Source: Arthrobacter sp. zg-Y238 | GTDB taxonomy: Bacteria > Actinomycetota > Actinomycetes > Actinomycetales > Micrococcaceae | Reading direction: 5' to 3' | DNA length: 64,000 nt | Assembly (NCBI RefSeq): GCF_024385525.1 | Contig: NZ_JANFLU010000008.1 | Location: 144,775 to 208,774 of the forward strand | Shown: positions 31,149 to 41,071 of the stretch, piece after piece | Position numbering within the stretch: position 1 is the first letter of the stretch | How the letters are laid out: each line of letters opens with the position of its first letter | Position numbers and translations under genes: made by a program | Notes under the pieces: generated by a model | What the model was told of the DNA's origin: nothing | Database searches by the model: none | The model's input: the letters and a program-made list of their open reading frames with translations, nothing else

Positions 31149-31187
31149 CGGCACCAATACCCGGCACCAATGCCCGGCACCAATACC
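31149..31187. repeat. three 13-bp tandem copies between regulator and reductase genes
   Basis: CGGCACCAATACC, CGGCACCAATGCC and CGGCACCAATACC follow one another without gaps directly after the regulator stop. Probably slippage in a short spacer; no function seen. Confidence 0.85.
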
Positions 31188-31218
31188 TACCATCAACCCC
31201 GACAGTAAGGTTCATTCC

Positions 31219-32232
31219 ATGAGCAGTTACCCCGAAACCGGCCGCGAAATCCAGCTTGCTTCCCGCCCCGAAGGGTGGCCGACGGAGCAGAACTTCCGGC
31301 TGGCGGAGGTACCGGTACCCGAACTGCAGGAGGGCCAGGTCCTGGTCCGCAACCTGCACATGTCCGTGGACCCGTATATGCGCGGCCGGATGAATGACGC
31401 GAAGTCCTATGTACCGCCGTTCCAGCTCGACGAAGCGCTGGAGGGCGGCGCCGTCGGTGAAGTCGTGGAGTCACGCTCACCGAAGCACAAGCCGGGGGAC
31501 AAGGTGCTGCACGGCCTCGGCTGGCGCGACTACGCCGTCCTTGACGGGCGCCGTGCCCGTGTCATCGACACGGATGCCGCTCCGGCCAGCGCGTACCTCG
31601 GGGTGCTGGGCATGACCGGCCAGACCGCCTACGCCGGCCTGACCAAGGTGGCGGAGTTTAAGGAAGGCGACGTCGTCTTCGTCTCGGGTGCCGCGGGCGC
31701 CGTGGGTTCGCTGGTCGGCCAGATTGCCAAGGCCCTGGGTGCCAAGAAGGTCATCGGCAGTGCCGGTTCCGCCGAAAAGGTCCAGCGGCTGCTCGACCTG
31801 GGCTTCGACGAAGCGTTCAACTACCACGACGGTCCCGTGAAGGATTCGCTGAAGAAGGCTGCCGGGGCCGACGGCATTGACGTCTACTTCGACAACGTGG
31901 GCGGCGAGCACCTGGAAGCGGCCCTGTCGGTGATGAACAAGTTCGGGCGGATCGCCATGTGCGGCGCCATTTCGCAGTACAACGATGCGCCCGTCGGCCC
32001 GCGGAACCTGGCCATTGCCATCGGCAAGGAAATCACGCTCCGGGGGTTCCTGGTGGGCAGCTACAACCAGTACGCAGAAGAGTTCGCCGCCCTGATGACC
32101 CGCTGGATGCAGGACGGCCTGGTCCGCTATGACGAGACGTTCATGGACGGACTCGAAAACTCCCCGCAGGCCTTCATTGACCTGATGAAGGGTGCCAACA
32201 AGGGCAAGATGATCGTGAACCTGGGCAAGTAG
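31219..32232 (+). CDS. NADP-dependent oxidoreductase, zinc-independent MDR family (CurA-like)
   Basis: 337 residues from ATG 31219 (MSSYPETGREIQLASRPEGW). Members reduce alpha,beta-unsaturated carbonyls (curcumin reductase, leukotriene B4 dehydrogenase type). The nucleotide-binding signature is VFVSGAAGAVGSLVGQIAK (residues ~156-174), with VDPYMRGRM and GLGWRDYAV typical of this branch. No zinc-ligand cysteines. It follows the OhrR-like regulator and may help detoxify oxidation products. AAGG upstream of the start is a modest ribosome-binding site. Confidence 0.9.
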   Translation: MSSYPETGREIQLASRPEGWPTEQNFRLAEVPVPELQEGQVLVRNLHMSVDPYMRGRMNDAKSYVPPFQLDEALEGGAVGEVVESRSPKHKPGDKVLHGLGWRDYAVLDGRRARVIDTDAAPASAYLGVLGMTGQTAYAGLTKVAEFKEGDVVFVSGAAGAVGSLVGQIAKALGAKKVIGSAGSAEKVQRLLDLGFDEAFNYHDGPVKDSLKKAAGADGIDVYFDNVGGEHLEAALSVMNKFGRIAMCGAISQYNDAPVGPRNLAIAIGKEITLRGFLVGSYNQYAEEFAALMTRWMQDGLVRYDETFMDGLENSPQAFIDLMKGANKGKMIVNLGK

Positions 32233-32235
32233 GGA

Positions 32236-33333
32236 TCAACGACGACGGCGGCGGCCGGGGAACAGGCGGACAGCCTCCCCGGCCGTTTCCATGAGCTGGG
32301 CGGCAGAGGCACCCCAGCTGTAGTCGGCGGCCCGCTGCACGCCGGCGTCGGACGCCTTCTGCCAGCGCCCCGGCTCGTCAAGGTGCCGTACGGCCCCGGC
32401 GAAGGCGGACGGATCATCCGGATCAACCAGCACCGCCGCACCGCCGGAAACCTCGCGGAAAATCGGAATGTCACTGGCAATCACCGGTGTGCCCACGGCC
32501 ATTGCCTCGATCACCGGCAGCCCGTAGCCCTCCGCTTTCGACAGCGTCACCAGGGCCGTGGTGCGGCGCAGGAGGGCGTCATACTCCTCATCGGTGACCC
32601 CGTTGTGGAACCTTACGCGCGCTCCGGCGGGAATCAGCGCCTCAAGCTCGCTTCGCCGCGCATCGGAGATCCGGCTCAGCAGGTGCAGCGTGAAATCGGG
32701 CAGGTATTCCATGCCGCGGACGATGGTCTCCACGTTCTTGTACGGCATGAAGGACCCCATATACAGCAGCGACGCCTCGGCCTTCGCATCCGGGTCCCGC
32801 GGCACGGCACCCGCCTGGGGTGCGTTGGCCACTATCCGGACGGGGCGTTTCGTCAACCGGTGGCGGGACATCAGCTCCCGCGTAGTCCCGCTGATGGTGG
32901 CAACGACGTCGGCCCTGTCCAGCAGCAGCCGCTGCGGCCAGTAGGCCAGATGGTACAGCCGCCACAGCCAGCGAACCGCCGGCGGAAGGAACGACGGCGG
33001 CGTCGGGTTCTGGTAATAGATCAGGTCATGCAGGGTCAGGATCAGCGGATACTTCCGGCCCCAGCTGCCCATGGTCTGCATCGGGCAGAAAACCGCATCG
33101 GCGCCGAGGCGGTTAATCCGGAAAGCCACGAACAGTTCCGCGGGGGAAAGCGGGCTGTTGACCTTCACCCACGGCAGGTCCGGCAGCAGGCCCAGCTGGC
33201 GTTCATCCGAAATCAGCATCACGACGTCGGCGTGCCGGCTCACCGCCTCGATCAGGCTGGCGCCGTAGCGGCTGATGCCGTCGTGGTGGTCGGTGCGGGT
33301 AAACCGTGCGTCTACGGCCAGGCGCATCCTCAT
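32236..33333 (-). CDS. GT4-family glycosyltransferase
   Basis: 365 residues, retaining GT-B glycosyltransferase. N-terminal MRLAVDARFTRTDHHDGISRYG is the acceptor-side Rossmann start. The C-terminal donor site has ASLLYMGSFMPYKNVETIVRG and the GT4 motif SKAEGYGLPVIEAMAVGTPVIASD (E-x7-E), followed by VLVDPDDPSAFA. Ends in GRRRRR. Sugar donor and acceptor cannot be told. The start overlaps the alpha/beta-hydrolase stop by 4 nt (ATGA), so both are in one operon with the aldo/keto reductase upstream. Convergent with the MDR reductase, 3 nt away. Confidence 0.9.
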   Translation of the reverse strand: MRMRLAVDARFTRTDHHDGISRYGASLIEAVSRHADVVMLISDERQLGLLPDLPWVKVNSPLSPAELFVAFRINRLGADAVFCPMQTMGSWGRKYPLILTLHDLIYYQNPTPPSFLPPAVRWLWRLYHLAYWPQRLLLDRADVVATISGTTRELMSRHRLTKRPVRIVANAPQAGAVPRDPDAKAEASLLYMGSFMPYKNVETIVRGMEYLPDFTLHLLSRISDARRSELEALIPAGARVRFHNGVTDEEYDALLRRTTALVTLSKAEGYGLPVIEAMAVGTPVIASDIPIFREVSGGAAVLVDPDDPSAFAGAVRHLDEPGRWQKASDAGVQRAADYSWGASAAQLMETAGEAVRLFPGRRRRR

Positions 33334-34259
33334 ACATGCCTCCGCGACAGGAAATCCTCGATCTTGTCGGCTGCCTCAGCCGGCTTTTCATAGTGCACCA
33401 GGTGGCCGACACCGCGGAGCATCTGCAGTTCCGCGTCGGGGATCCGATCCGCAAGCAGGCGCTGTCCCCGAACCGATCCGATGTCGTCCTGTTCCGCCGC
33501 GATCAGCAGCACCGGCACGGAAAGCTGCGCGGCGACGTCGCGCACCGTGGCCGAAATGGATGCCCGGAAGGCATCCAGGACCACCCGGCGGTTCGCGAAG
33601 GCGCTGAAGTACGCATCGTGCTGGGCATGGATCCAGCGGCGCAGGCCCGGGTCCTTCGTCTTTGCCATCAGCATGCTCATGCCCCGGACAATTACCGGGC
33701 TGCGGAGCAGTGCCATGCCGGATTTCTCCGGCAGTGCCGCCGCCAGCCGATAGTAGAGTTCAGCCGCCTTGCTGGTGATCCCCTTGGGACCTTCCAGTGC
33801 AGGCTCGCAGATCGGGTTGACGAGCACCAGCTCACTGATCAGCTCCGGCGACTGGGCCGCCAGGTGCGCGGCAATGATGGAGCCGAAGGAGTGGCCGAGC
33901 AGGACGGTGTCCGCACCCAGACCCAGGTCCGCCAGTGCTTCGCGGACAAATGCGGTGTAGGCGGGGACATCGTGCGGGCCGGGAAGGGCGGCTCCGGCGC
34001 CGAAACCGGGAAGGTCAGGCACCAGGACACGGTGGCGGGGGAGTGCTTCGACAACCCGCAGCAGTCCGTGGTGGTCGCCGCGGAAACCGTGGACCATGAA
34101 GATCGGCGGCAGGCCGGCGTCGTCCTCCGTTACCGGCGCGAAGTCCCGGCAGACCTGTTCGGTGCCGTACACGGAAAAGGACCGCACTGCGGCCTTGCGG
34201 GAGAAAGGCGCAGGGGCGCCCGACGGCGTCGCCGAACTCCGCGCTGCAGTACCGGACAT
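33330..34259 (-). CDS. alpha/beta-fold hydrolase
   Basis: 309 residues. Oxyanion/HG motif PIFMVHGFRGDHHG (near residue 53), nucleophile elbow LLGHSFGSIIAAH (Ser), acid region AAEQDDIGS and a late His in VGHLVHYEKP complete a catalytic triad. The cap domain lies between. Substrate unknown (esterase, lipase or C-C hydrolase). Starts directly at the stop of the aldo/keto reductase and overlaps the glycosyltransferase, forming a three-gene - strand operon. Confidence 0.9.
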   Translation of the reverse strand: MSGTAARSSATPSGAPAPFSRKAAVRSFSVYGTEQVCRDFAPVTEDDAGLPPIFMVHGFRGDHHGLLRVVEALPRHRVLVPDLPGFGAGAALPGPHDVPAYTAFVREALADLGLGADTVLLGHSFGSIIAAHLAAQSPELISELVLVNPICEPALEGPKGITSKAAELYYRLAAALPEKSGMALLRSPVIVRGMSMLMAKTKDPGLRRWIHAQHDAYFSAFANRRVVLDAFRASISATVRDVAAQLSVPVLLIAAEQDDIGSVRGQRLLADRIPDAELQMLRGVGHLVHYEKPAEAADKIEDFLSRRHV

Positions 34260-35096
34260 TCAGTTCACCTCGTCGGGATTCGATCCGGACCGCTGGCCCC
34301 GGTCCAGTCCGTTCAACGCCGTCCGGTGATCGTCGGTCAGCTCGAAGGAGTACAGGTCCAGGTTTCCGGCAATCCGCTCGGGGCTGCTGGCCTTGGGGAT
34401 AACGATGTTGCCGAGGTCCAGGTGCCAGCGGAGGATCACCTGCGCGGGGGTGCGGCCGAGTTCAGCGGCAATCCGCACAACTACCGGGTCCGCGAGGACT
34501 GCACCGCGGCCCAGCGGACTCCACGCAGCCGTTCGGATTCCGAGCCGCTGGTGCAGCTGCCGCAGTTCCTCCTGTGCCAGCCACGGGTGCAGTTCAATCT
34601 GGTTTACCGCCGGGACAATTCCGGTCGCGTCCAGCAGCTGATGCAGATGGCCGGGCTGGAAATTGGAGACGCCGATGGCACGGACCCGGCCTGCGGCGTA
34701 GAGCTCCTCCAACGCCCGGTACGTATCGACGAACTGCCCCCGCTGCGGGCACGGCCAGTGGATGAGGTACAGATCCAAGTAGTCCAGGCCCAGCCGGGAG
34801 AGGGACGCGTCAAAGGCACGCAGAGTGGAGTCGTAGCCCTGGTCGGTGTTCCAGACCTTCGAGGTAACGAAAATGTCGCTGCGCTCGGCTTCGTTCGCGC
34901 GGACGAAGGTGTTCACGGCCTCTCCCACCCCGGCTTCATTGCCGTACAGGGCCGCCGTATCGAGGTGCCGGTAGCCTGCCCCGAGCGCCTCAAGGCACAG
35001 CCGGGCGGCGTCGTCGGCCGGGATCTTGTAGGTGCCGAAGCCGACCTGATCCATCATGACGCCGTTATTGAGCGGAACTCGAGCTGCAGGCTGCAT
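34260..35096 (-). CDS. aldo/keto reductase
   Basis: NADPH-dependent reductase of 278 residues (2,5-diketo-gluconate reductase-like AKR5 group). The catalytic tetrad is visible: Asp and Tyr in RHLDTAALYGNEAGVGEA, Lys in FVTSKVWN and His in YLIHWPCP. Cofactor motifs are GVSNFQPGHL and the C-terminal IPKASSPERIAGNL. First gene of the three-gene - strand operon; divergent from glpF with a 194-bp spacer. Confidence 0.92.
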   Translation of the reverse strand: MQPAARVPLNNGVMMDQVGFGTYKIPADDAARLCLEALGAGYRHLDTAALYGNEAGVGEAVNTFVRANEAERSDIFVTSKVWNTDQGYDSTLRAFDASLSRLGLDYLDLYLIHWPCPQRGQFVDTYRALEELYAAGRVRAIGVSNFQPGHLHQLLDATGIVPAVNQIELHPWLAQEELRQLHQRLGIRTAAWSPLGRGAVLADPVVVRIAAELGRTPAQVILRWHLDLGNIVIPKASSPERIAGNLDLYSFELTDDHRTALNGLDRGQRSGSNPDEVN

Positions 35097-35166
35097 ATGA
35101 CGACTTTACCGAGGTGCGGGCACGGTGCCGAATCGTGCCCTGACTACCTGTTTCGCCGCGTGAAGA

Positions 35167-35237
35167 TTGGCGTGGCGCCAAACAGGTCGGCTAAGGTAAT
35201 GGCGCTTCTTGCAAAAGATTGGTTGCATAGAAACCAA
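35167..35237. promoter_or_regulatory. two inverted repeats upstream of glpF
   Basis: TTGGCG-N3-CGCCAA (35167-35181) and TTGGTT-N7-AACCAA (35219-35237) are both perfect 6-bp dyads in the 194-bp spacer between the aldo/keto reductase and glpF genes. Their position before a glycerol uptake operon suggests operators for a glycerol or catabolite regulator; which one is unknown. Confidence 0.5.
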
Positions 35238-35290
35238 CAGTCCGCCCTCCCACTTGGGTCGCGGACAGATACGAATGATCGGAGGAGTCG

Positions 35291-36037
35291 ATGGTGACTC
35301 TCGGAGAAGTTTTCATCAGTGAGCTGGCCGGAACGGCCATCCTCATTATTCTGGGCTGCGGTGTCGTGGCCAACGTGGCGCTGGCAAAAACGAAGGGTGC
35401 CGGCGGCGGGTTCCTGATGGTCAACTGGGGGTGGGCCATCGGTGTTTTTGCCGGCGTGTATGCGGCCGCTATTTCCGGCGCACACATCAACCCCGCCGTC
35501 ACGGTAGGTCTCTGGGCGGCAGGCAATGAGGAATTCGCGCCGGGCGTCGAGGTCTCCTTCGGCGCGGCCATGGTTTACTTCGCCGGGCAGATGGCCGGTG
35601 CCATCATTGGTGCCTTTGTGGCGTGGCTCGCCTACAAGAAGCAGTTCGACGACGAGCCCGACGCAGCCAACATCCTGGGTGTCTTCTCCACCGGTCCGGC
35701 TATCCGGTCCTACGGCTGGAACGTTGTGACCGAGGTCGTAGGCACCTTCGTCCTCGTCTTCACCATCGTTGCCTTCGCAGGAACCCCCACGGAGCTCGGC
35801 CCGCTGGCCGTGGCCCTCGTGGTGCTCGGCATCGGCGCATCGCTCGGCGGCCCGACCGGCTACGCCATCAACCCGGCCCGTGACCTTGGACCCCGCATCG
35901 TGCACGCCCTGTTGCCCATCCCGGGCAAGGGCAGCAGCGACTGGGCCTACGCCTGGGTGCCCGTCGTCGGTCCGCTGATCGGCGGCGCACTCGGCGGCTG
36001 GATCGGCGCCCAGATCCCCCTCCCGCTTCCGGTATAA
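35291..36037 (+). CDS. glpF: glycerol uptake facilitator (MIP family)
   Basis: Membrane channel for glycerol. 248 residues with six hydrophobic spans and the two NPA boxes, [11 protein letters not shown] (near residue 65) and [13 protein letters not shown] (near residue 193). The Asp after NPAR (NPARD) marks aquaglyceroporins as opposed to water-only channels. ATG with strong ribosome-binding site CGGAGGAG. glpK follows after 61 nt, confirming the glycerol role. Confidence 0.95.
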   Translation: MVTLGEVFISELAGTAILIILGCGVVANVALAKTKGAGGGFLMVNWGWAIGVFAGVYAAAISGAHINPAVTVGLWAAGNEEFAPGVEVSFGAAMVYFAGQMAGAIIGAFVAWLAYKKQFDDEPDAANILGVFSTGPAIRSYGWNVVTEVVGTFVLVFTIVAFAGTPTELGPLAVALVVLGIGASLGGPTGYAINPARDLGPRIVHALLPIPGKGSSDWAYAWVPVVGPLIGGALGGWIGAQIPLPLPV

Positions 36038-36098
36038 GCGCAGCGGCAGTCCTCTTGGTCTGCCACCCCAAAGACCCCCACCGCAAGGAGCAGAAACA

Positions 36099-37622
36099 AT
36101 GCCTGACAATCCCAGGTACATCATCGCCATCGACCAAGGCACCACCAGCAGCCGGGCCATCGTCTTCGGCCACGACGGAAACATCATTTCCACCGGGCAG
36201 AAGGAACACGAGCAGATCTTCCCGCACGCCGGCTGGGTGGAGCACGATCCGATGGAGATCTGGACGAACGTCCGCGAAGTTGTCGGCAGTGCCCTGTCCA
36301 AGGCCAACCTGACCCGGCACGACATTGCCGCCGTCGGTATCACCAACCAGCGTGAGACGGCAGTGGTCTGGGACCGCAACACGGGTGAGCCCGTCTACAA
36401 CGCCATTGTCTGGCAGGACACCCGCACGCAGCCCATCGTCAACGAGCTGGCGGAAAACGGCGGCCTGGACCGCTTCAAGGACACCGTCGGCCTGCCGCTG
36501 GCCACGTATTTTTCGGGCACGAAGATCAAGTGGATCCTGGACAACGTAGAGGGGGCACGTGAACGGGCAGAGGCGGGGGACCTCATGTTCGGCAACACGG
36601 ACTCCTGGATTGTCTGGAACCTCACCGGCGGGACCGACGGAGGCGTGCACATCACCGATGTGACCAATGCGTCCCGCACCCTGTTCATGAACCTTGAGAC
36701 ACTCACCTGGGATGAGGACATTCTCAAGGAATTCGGGATTCCGCGGTCGATGCTGCCGGAAATCAAGTCCTCCTCCGAGGTCTACGGCATGGTTGCAGGC
36801 TCGCAGCTGCTGCGCGAAACCCCGGTGGCCGGCATCCTCGGCGACCAGCAGGCCGCCACGTTCGGCCAGGCCGCGTTCGAGAAGGGCAATGCCAAGAACA
36901 CCTACGGAACAGGCTGCTTCCTGATCTTCAACACCGGCGAGGAGATTGTCCGTTCCGAGAACGGCCTCATCACCACCGTTGCCTACCAGCTGGGTGACGC
37001 CAAGCCGGTCTACGCCCTCGAGGGTTCCATTGCCGTCACCGGTTCCCTGGTCCAGTGGCTCCGCGACAACCTGGGCATCATCAACAGCGCCCCGGAAATC
37101 GAAGAGCTTGCCCGCAAGGTGGAGGACAACGGCGGCGTGTACATTGTGCCCGCGTTCTCCGGACTGTTCGCACCGTACTGGCGTGCGGATGCCCGCGGTG
37201 CGATGGTGGGCCTGACCCGCTACGTGAACAAGAACCACATTGCCCGGGCCGCACTGGAAGCCACCGCGTTCCAGACCCGGGAAGTGCTCGACGCCGTGAA
37301 CGCCGACTCCGGTGTCCCGCTGTCCGAGCTGCGGGTGGACGGCGGCATGGTTGCCAACGATGCCCTGATGCAGTTCCAGGCAGACATCCTCGGTGTGGAC
37401 GTGGTCCGGCCCAAGGTCATCGAGACCACTGCCCTGGGTGCTGCCTACGCCGCAGGCCTGGCCGTCGGGTTCTGGAACGGCACCGACGAGCTCGAGCAGA
37501 ACTGGGCCGAAGGCAAGCGCTGGACCCCGCAGATGGATGACGCTGAGCGTGAGCGCCAGATGCGTCTCTGGAAGAAGGCCGTCACCAAGACCTTCGACTG
37601 GGTTGACGACGACGTTCAGTAA
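36099..37622 (+). CDS. glpK: glycerol kinase
   Basis: Phosphorylates glycerol to sn-glycerol 3-phosphate, trapping it in the cell. 507 residues of the FGGY family: [19 protein letters not shown] at the N-terminus, [12 protein letters not shown], the INQRE-type [15 protein letters not shown], the substrate segment WNLTGG, and [13 protein letters not shown] followed by [11 protein letters not shown]-terminal [20 protein letters not shown] is the second family signature. RBS AAGGAG. The operon ends at a strong terminator. Confidence 0.97.
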   Translation: MPDNPRYIIAIDQGTTSSRAIVFGHDGNIISTGQKEHEQIFPHAGWVEHDPMEIWTNVREVVGSALSKANLTRHDIAAVGITNQRETAVVWDRNTGEPVYNAIVWQDTRTQPIVNELAENGGLDRFKDTVGLPLATYFSGTKIKWILDNVEGARERAEAGDLMFGNTDSWIVWNLTGGTDGGVHITDVTNASRTLFMNLETLTWDEDILKEFGIPRSMLPEIKSSSEVYGMVAGSQLLRETPVAGILGDQQAATFGQAAFEKGNAKNTYGTGCFLIFNTGEEIVRSENGLITTVAYQLGDAKPVYALEGSIAVTGSLVQWLRDNLGIINSAPEIEELARKVEDNGGVYIVPAFSGLFAPYWRADARGAMVGLTRYVNKNHIARAALEATAFQTREVLDAVNADSGVPLSELRVDGGMVANDALMQFQADILGVDVVRPKVIETTALGAAYAAGLAVGFWNGTDELEQNWAEGKRWTPQMDDAERERQMRLWKKAVTKTFDWVDDDVQ

Positions 37623-37643
37623 GTCAACCGCAGAGTAGTGAAT

Positions 37644-37678
37644 GGCCCCGGCAGCGAGACTGCCGGGGCCTTTCGTTT
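37644..37678 (+). terminator. rho-independent terminator of glpFK
   Basis: An 11-bp GC-rich stem (GGCCCCGGCAG, 37644-37654; CTGCCGGGGCC, 37660-37670), 5-nt loop CGAGA, then TTTCGTTT. Confidence 0.92.
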
Positions 37679-37767
37679 CCCCGCACGGGCGGGGCCGGTT
37701 TGACCCGCACATCCACCCTTCGGTAGCGTTCGGGCAGCATCGCTAGTGATGCAGGTCACAGAAGCAG

Positions 37768-39126
37768 GTGGAAGTGTCTCCCGCAGCAAACGCCATACGA
37801 TCGGAACTGCCCGTCGCCGTCATCGGCTCCGGACCCAGCGGCCTTGCCGCCATGCGTGCCTTGTCGAAACGGGGACTGGACTTTGTGGGCTTTGAACAGC
37901 ACACGGACGTCGGTGGACTCTGGAACATCGAGAATCCCGCCAGCACCGTTTATGAATCGGCGCACCTGATCTCCTCGAAATCCACCACCCAGTTCTCCGA
38001 GTTCCCCATGCCCCGGGACACTCCCGACTATCCCGGGCACCGCCGACTGCACGCCTATTTCCGTTCCTATGCGGACCATTTCGGTCTGCGGCCTGCCATC
38101 CGGTTCGGTGTAAAGGTCACTGCAGCGGTGCCGGCCGACGACGGCGCCTGGACGGTTTCGTGGGATGGCCCCGACGGTCCCGGCAGCGGCCGTTTCGGTG
38201 CCGTCATCGTTGCGTCCGGCACCCTGCACACGCCGGCCGTGCCCGCCCTGCCCGGCCGGTTTGCCGGAGAGATCCGCCATTCCGCAGAGTACAAGGATGC
38301 CCGGGAGCTCGCGGGGAAGCGGGTGCTGATTGTCGGCGCCGGCAACAGCGGCTGCGACATTGCCGTGGACGCCGTCCACCACGCCGCCGCCGTCGACATC
38401 AGCGTCCGGCGCGGTTACTACTTCATTCCCAAGTACGTCTTCGGCCGGCCCACCGACACCCTGAACCAGGGCAAGCCGCTGCCCCGGCCGCTGAAGCAGT
38501 TCTTCGACAAGCGGCTGCTGCGCATGTTCACCGGAGATCCGCACCGCTTCGGCTTCCCGAAGCCCGACTACCGCATCTACGAGTCCCACCCCGTGGTGAA
38601 CTCCCTGATCCTGCACCATCTGGGACACGGGGATCTTCAGGTCAAGGGCGACATTGCCCGGCTGGACGGGCACACCGTGCACTTCCGGGACGGCAGCACG
38701 GGGGAGTATGACCTCCTCCTGCTCGCCACCGGCTACGCCCTGGACTATCCGTTCCTGGACCCGGCGCTGCTCGGCTGGGACGGCCCGTCGCCGTCGTTGT
38801 ACCTGAACATCTTCAGCCGCCAGGCGGAGAACCTCTTCGTCATCGGCATGGTGGAAGCCTCCGGACTGGGCTGGGAAGGAAGGTTCCGGCAGGCCGAACT
38901 GGCAGCCGCCTACCTAGCAGCCCAAAAACACTCCCCGGAGGCGGCGGGGGAGTTCCGGCAGCTGCTGGCGGAGAAGTCCCCGGATGTCACCGGCGGCTAC
39001 CGTTACCTGGGCCTGGACCGGATGAGCTACTACGTAAACAAGGACGCCTACCGGGCCGAACTCGAAGCGCACCTGGACCGGCTGGCCTCCGCCGGGTCCG
39101 CAGTGCGTGAAGAGGTGAACCGCTGA
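37768..39126 (+). CDS. flavin-containing monooxygenase family protein
   Basis: FAD- and NADPH-dependent oxygenase of 452 residues. FAD-binding AVIGSGPSGLAAMRAL (residues ~16-31), GGLWNIENP and the FMO signature FAGEIRHSAEYKDA lead into the second Rossmann motif KRVLIVGAGNSGCDIAVD. LLLATGYALDYPFL is the conserved ATG motif. Substrate unknown (FMO or Baeyer-Villiger type). Two close GTG codons (37768, 37774) could be the start. First of three tightly packed genes; the stop overlaps the transporter start (TGATG). Confidence 0.9.
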   Translation: MEVSPAANAIRSELPVAVIGSGPSGLAAMRALSKRGLDFVGFEQHTDVGGLWNIENPASTVYESAHLISSKSTTQFSEFPMPRDTPDYPGHRRLHAYFRSYADHFGLRPAIRFGVKVTAAVPADDGAWTVSWDGPDGPGSGRFGAVIVASGTLHTPAVPALPGRFAGEIRHSAEYKDARELAGKRVLIVGAGNSGCDIAVDAVHHAAAVDISVRRGYYFIPKYVFGRPTDTLNQGKPLPRPLKQFFDKRLLRMFTGDPHRFGFPKPDYRIYESHPVVNSLILHHLGHGDLQVKGDIARLDGHTVHFRDGSTGEYDLLLLATGYALDYPFLDPALLGWDGPSPSLYLNIFSRQAENLFVIGMVEASGLGWEGRFRQAELAAAYLAAQKHSPEAAGEFRQLLAEKSPDVTGGYRYLGLDRMSYYVNKDAYRAELEAHLDRLASAGSAVREEVNR

Positions 39127-40103
39127 TGCCCATCGACGACGTCGTCCTGAGCTTCACGCCAGCCTCCCTGCTGATCCTGAACGTAGTGCTGGCGGTCATC
39201 ATTCTGGGCATCGCCCTCGAGGTGCGTCCGGCGGACTTCCGGACCGTGGCGCGCAGCCCGAAGGCAGTGCTGCTGGGGATCTGCGCCCAGTACCTGGTGC
39301 TTCCCGCGGTGACGGTGGGGCTGGCGCTCCTCCTGCAGGTCCCGGCATCGATCGCCCTGGGCATGATCCTCGTTGCCTGCTGTCCGCCCGGCGGCATTTC
39401 GAACGTGCTTACGCACCGGGCGCACGGCAATGTTGCCCTGTCCGCTTCCATGACCGCTGTCTCGAACCTGGTGGCCATCGCCGTGATGCCGCTGAACGTG
39501 GCGCTGTGGGCACGGCTGAATCCGGCCACTGCCGGATTGATGCGGGACTTCTCCCTGGACCGCTGGGAAATGCTGGTCCAGGTCCTGCTTATCATCGGCG
39601 TGCCCTTTGCAGTGGGCATGCCGTTGGCCCGGCGCTTCCCCGCGGTGACCGACATCCTGCGGCCCTGGGTGCAGCGGATCGGCCTGCTGGCCCTGCTCGT
39701 TTTCATCGTTGCCGGGACGGCCAGCAACCTGGGCCCGCTCCGCGAGCATCTTGGGACCATCTTCCTGGTGGTGCTGCTGCATGATGCGGTGGCACTGGCT
39801 GTTGGCTACTGGACCGCAGCGGCGGTGCGGCTGGACGAGCCCAGCCGGCGGGCGTTTACCTTCGAGGTAGGTGCCCGCAATACCGGGCTCGGGCTCGGGC
39901 TGACCCTGACCTTCTTCGCCGGGCTGGGCGGGATGGCCATGGTTGCCGCCTGGTGGGGCATCTGGGACATCCTGGCCGGACTGCTGCTGGCCGCCTGGTG
40001 GCGACGGCGGGATGCGCGCCGCAGTGCGGCGGCCTCGTCAGCCGAGTCGGAAGGATCGGCAGGGTCGGTCGGATCGACCGGGAAGCGGGGGAGGGGACGA
40101 TGA
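39126..40103 (+). CDS. bile acid:sodium symporter (BASS) family transporter
   Basis: 325 residues with about nine or ten hydrophobic segments. BASS features: LGIALEVRPADFRTVARSPK after the first span, MILVACCPPGGISNVLTHRAHGN (the conserved discontinuous sodium-site region) and FEVGARNTGLGLGLTL, the second crossover helix. Likely a sodium-coupled organic anion importer. Ser/Gly-rich short C-terminus. It sits between a flavin monooxygenase and an SDR, so the operon may import and modify the same organic acid (inference). Confidence 0.88.
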   Translation: MPIDDVVLSFTPASLLILNVVLAVIILGIALEVRPADFRTVARSPKAVLLGICAQYLVLPAVTVGLALLLQVPASIALGMILVACCPPGGISNVLTHRAHGNVALSASMTAVSNLVAIAVMPLNVALWARLNPATAGLMRDFSLDRWEMLVQVLLIIGVPFAVGMPLARRFPAVTDILRPWVQRIGLLALLVFIVAGTASNLGPLREHLGTIFLVVLLHDAVALAVGYWTAAAVRLDEPSRRAFTFEVGARNTGLGLGLTLTFFAGLGGMAMVAAWWGIWDILAGLLLAAWWRRRDARRSAAASSAESEGSAGSVGSTGKRGRGR

Positions 40104-41071
40104 CCCGGGTCTGCGTGACCGGCGGCAACGGTTTCCTGGGCAGCGCGGTGGTTGCCGGATTGGCAGGACATCCGGAGGTCTCGTATGTCCTTAGCCTGGA
40201 CATCCGGGAACCGGCGGAGGAACGCCGGCTCGCCGGGGTCGAGTACGCCCTCGCGGATGTGTGTTCCCCGGACGTGGCCCGGCTGCTGCAGTCGCACCGG
40301 ATCGACACCGTGGTCCATCTGGCCGCCATTGTGAATCCCGGCAAGCACACCACCCCCGAACAGGAATTCTCTGTGGACGTGCTGGGTTCACGGAATGTCC
40401 TGGCGGCCTGTATCTCCTCCGGAGTGAAGCATGTGGTCATTTCCTCTTCCGGCGCCGCATACGGTTACCACCCGGACAACCCCTCGTGGCTGAAGGAATC
40501 CGATCCGCTCCGCGGCAATGACGAGTTTGCCTACTCCCGGCATAAAAGGCTGGTCGAGGAGGAGCTGGCCAGGCTCCGCGAGGAACATCCCGAGCTGCAG
40601 CAGACCATCTTCCGGATCGGCACCATCCTCGGCGAACGGGTCCGCAACCAGATCACCGCCCTTTTCGACGCACGGAAACTGCTGCGGGTAGCCGGCAGCG
40701 ATTCCCCGTTCGTGTTCATCTGGGATGAAGACGTGGCCGGCATTATGGTGCAGGCCGTCGTCACGGGACGCAGCGGCATTTTCAACGTCGCCGGAGACGG
40801 TGCCCTGACCGTCCGGGAAATCGCAGGGCTGCTGGGGCGCGGCACCATCACGGTTCCGGCACCGGCCCTGGCCGCCGCCCTCTGGCTGGGACACCTGCTG
40901 CGGCTGACCGTCCACGGGCCGGAGCAGGTGAGGTTCCTGCGCTACCGGCCGGTGCTGGACAACACCGCGCTTAAGCAGGAGTTCGGGTTTACCCCCACCC
41001 GCACCAGCCGGGAAGCGTTCCTCGCGTTCCGTGCAGCCCGGGACGCCGCCCGGGACATACGTCAGAAGTAG
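40100..41071 (+). CDS. NAD(P)-dependent epimerase/dehydratase family (extended SDR)
   Basis: 323 residues from ATG 40100 (MTRVCVTGGNGFLGSAVVAG). Cofactor loop TGGNGFLG, Asp LSLDIRE, DTVVHLAAIVNPGKHT, catalytic SSSGAAYGY and the YxxxK pair in FAYSRHKRLVEEE. The C-terminal half is the sugar-nucleotide or substrate domain (VAGDGALTVREIAGLLGRG). Substrate not identifiable. Overlaps the transporter by 4 nt, and its last 10 nt overlap the convergent sigma-factor gene. Confidence 0.9.
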   Translation: MTRVCVTGGNGFLGSAVVAGLAGHPEVSYVLSLDIREPAEERRLAGVEYALADVCSPDVARLLQSHRIDTVVHLAAIVNPGKHTTPEQEFSVDVLGSRNVLAACISSGVKHVVISSSGAAYGYHPDNPSWLKESDPLRGNDEFAYSRHKRLVEEELARLREEHPELQQTIFRIGTILGERVRNQITALFDARKLLRVAGSDSPFVFIWDEDVAGIMVQAVVTGRSGIFNVAGDGALTVREIAGLLGRGTITVPAPALAAALWLGHLLRLTVHGPEQVRFLRYRPVLDNTALKQEFGFTPTRTSREAFLAFRAARDAARDIRQK

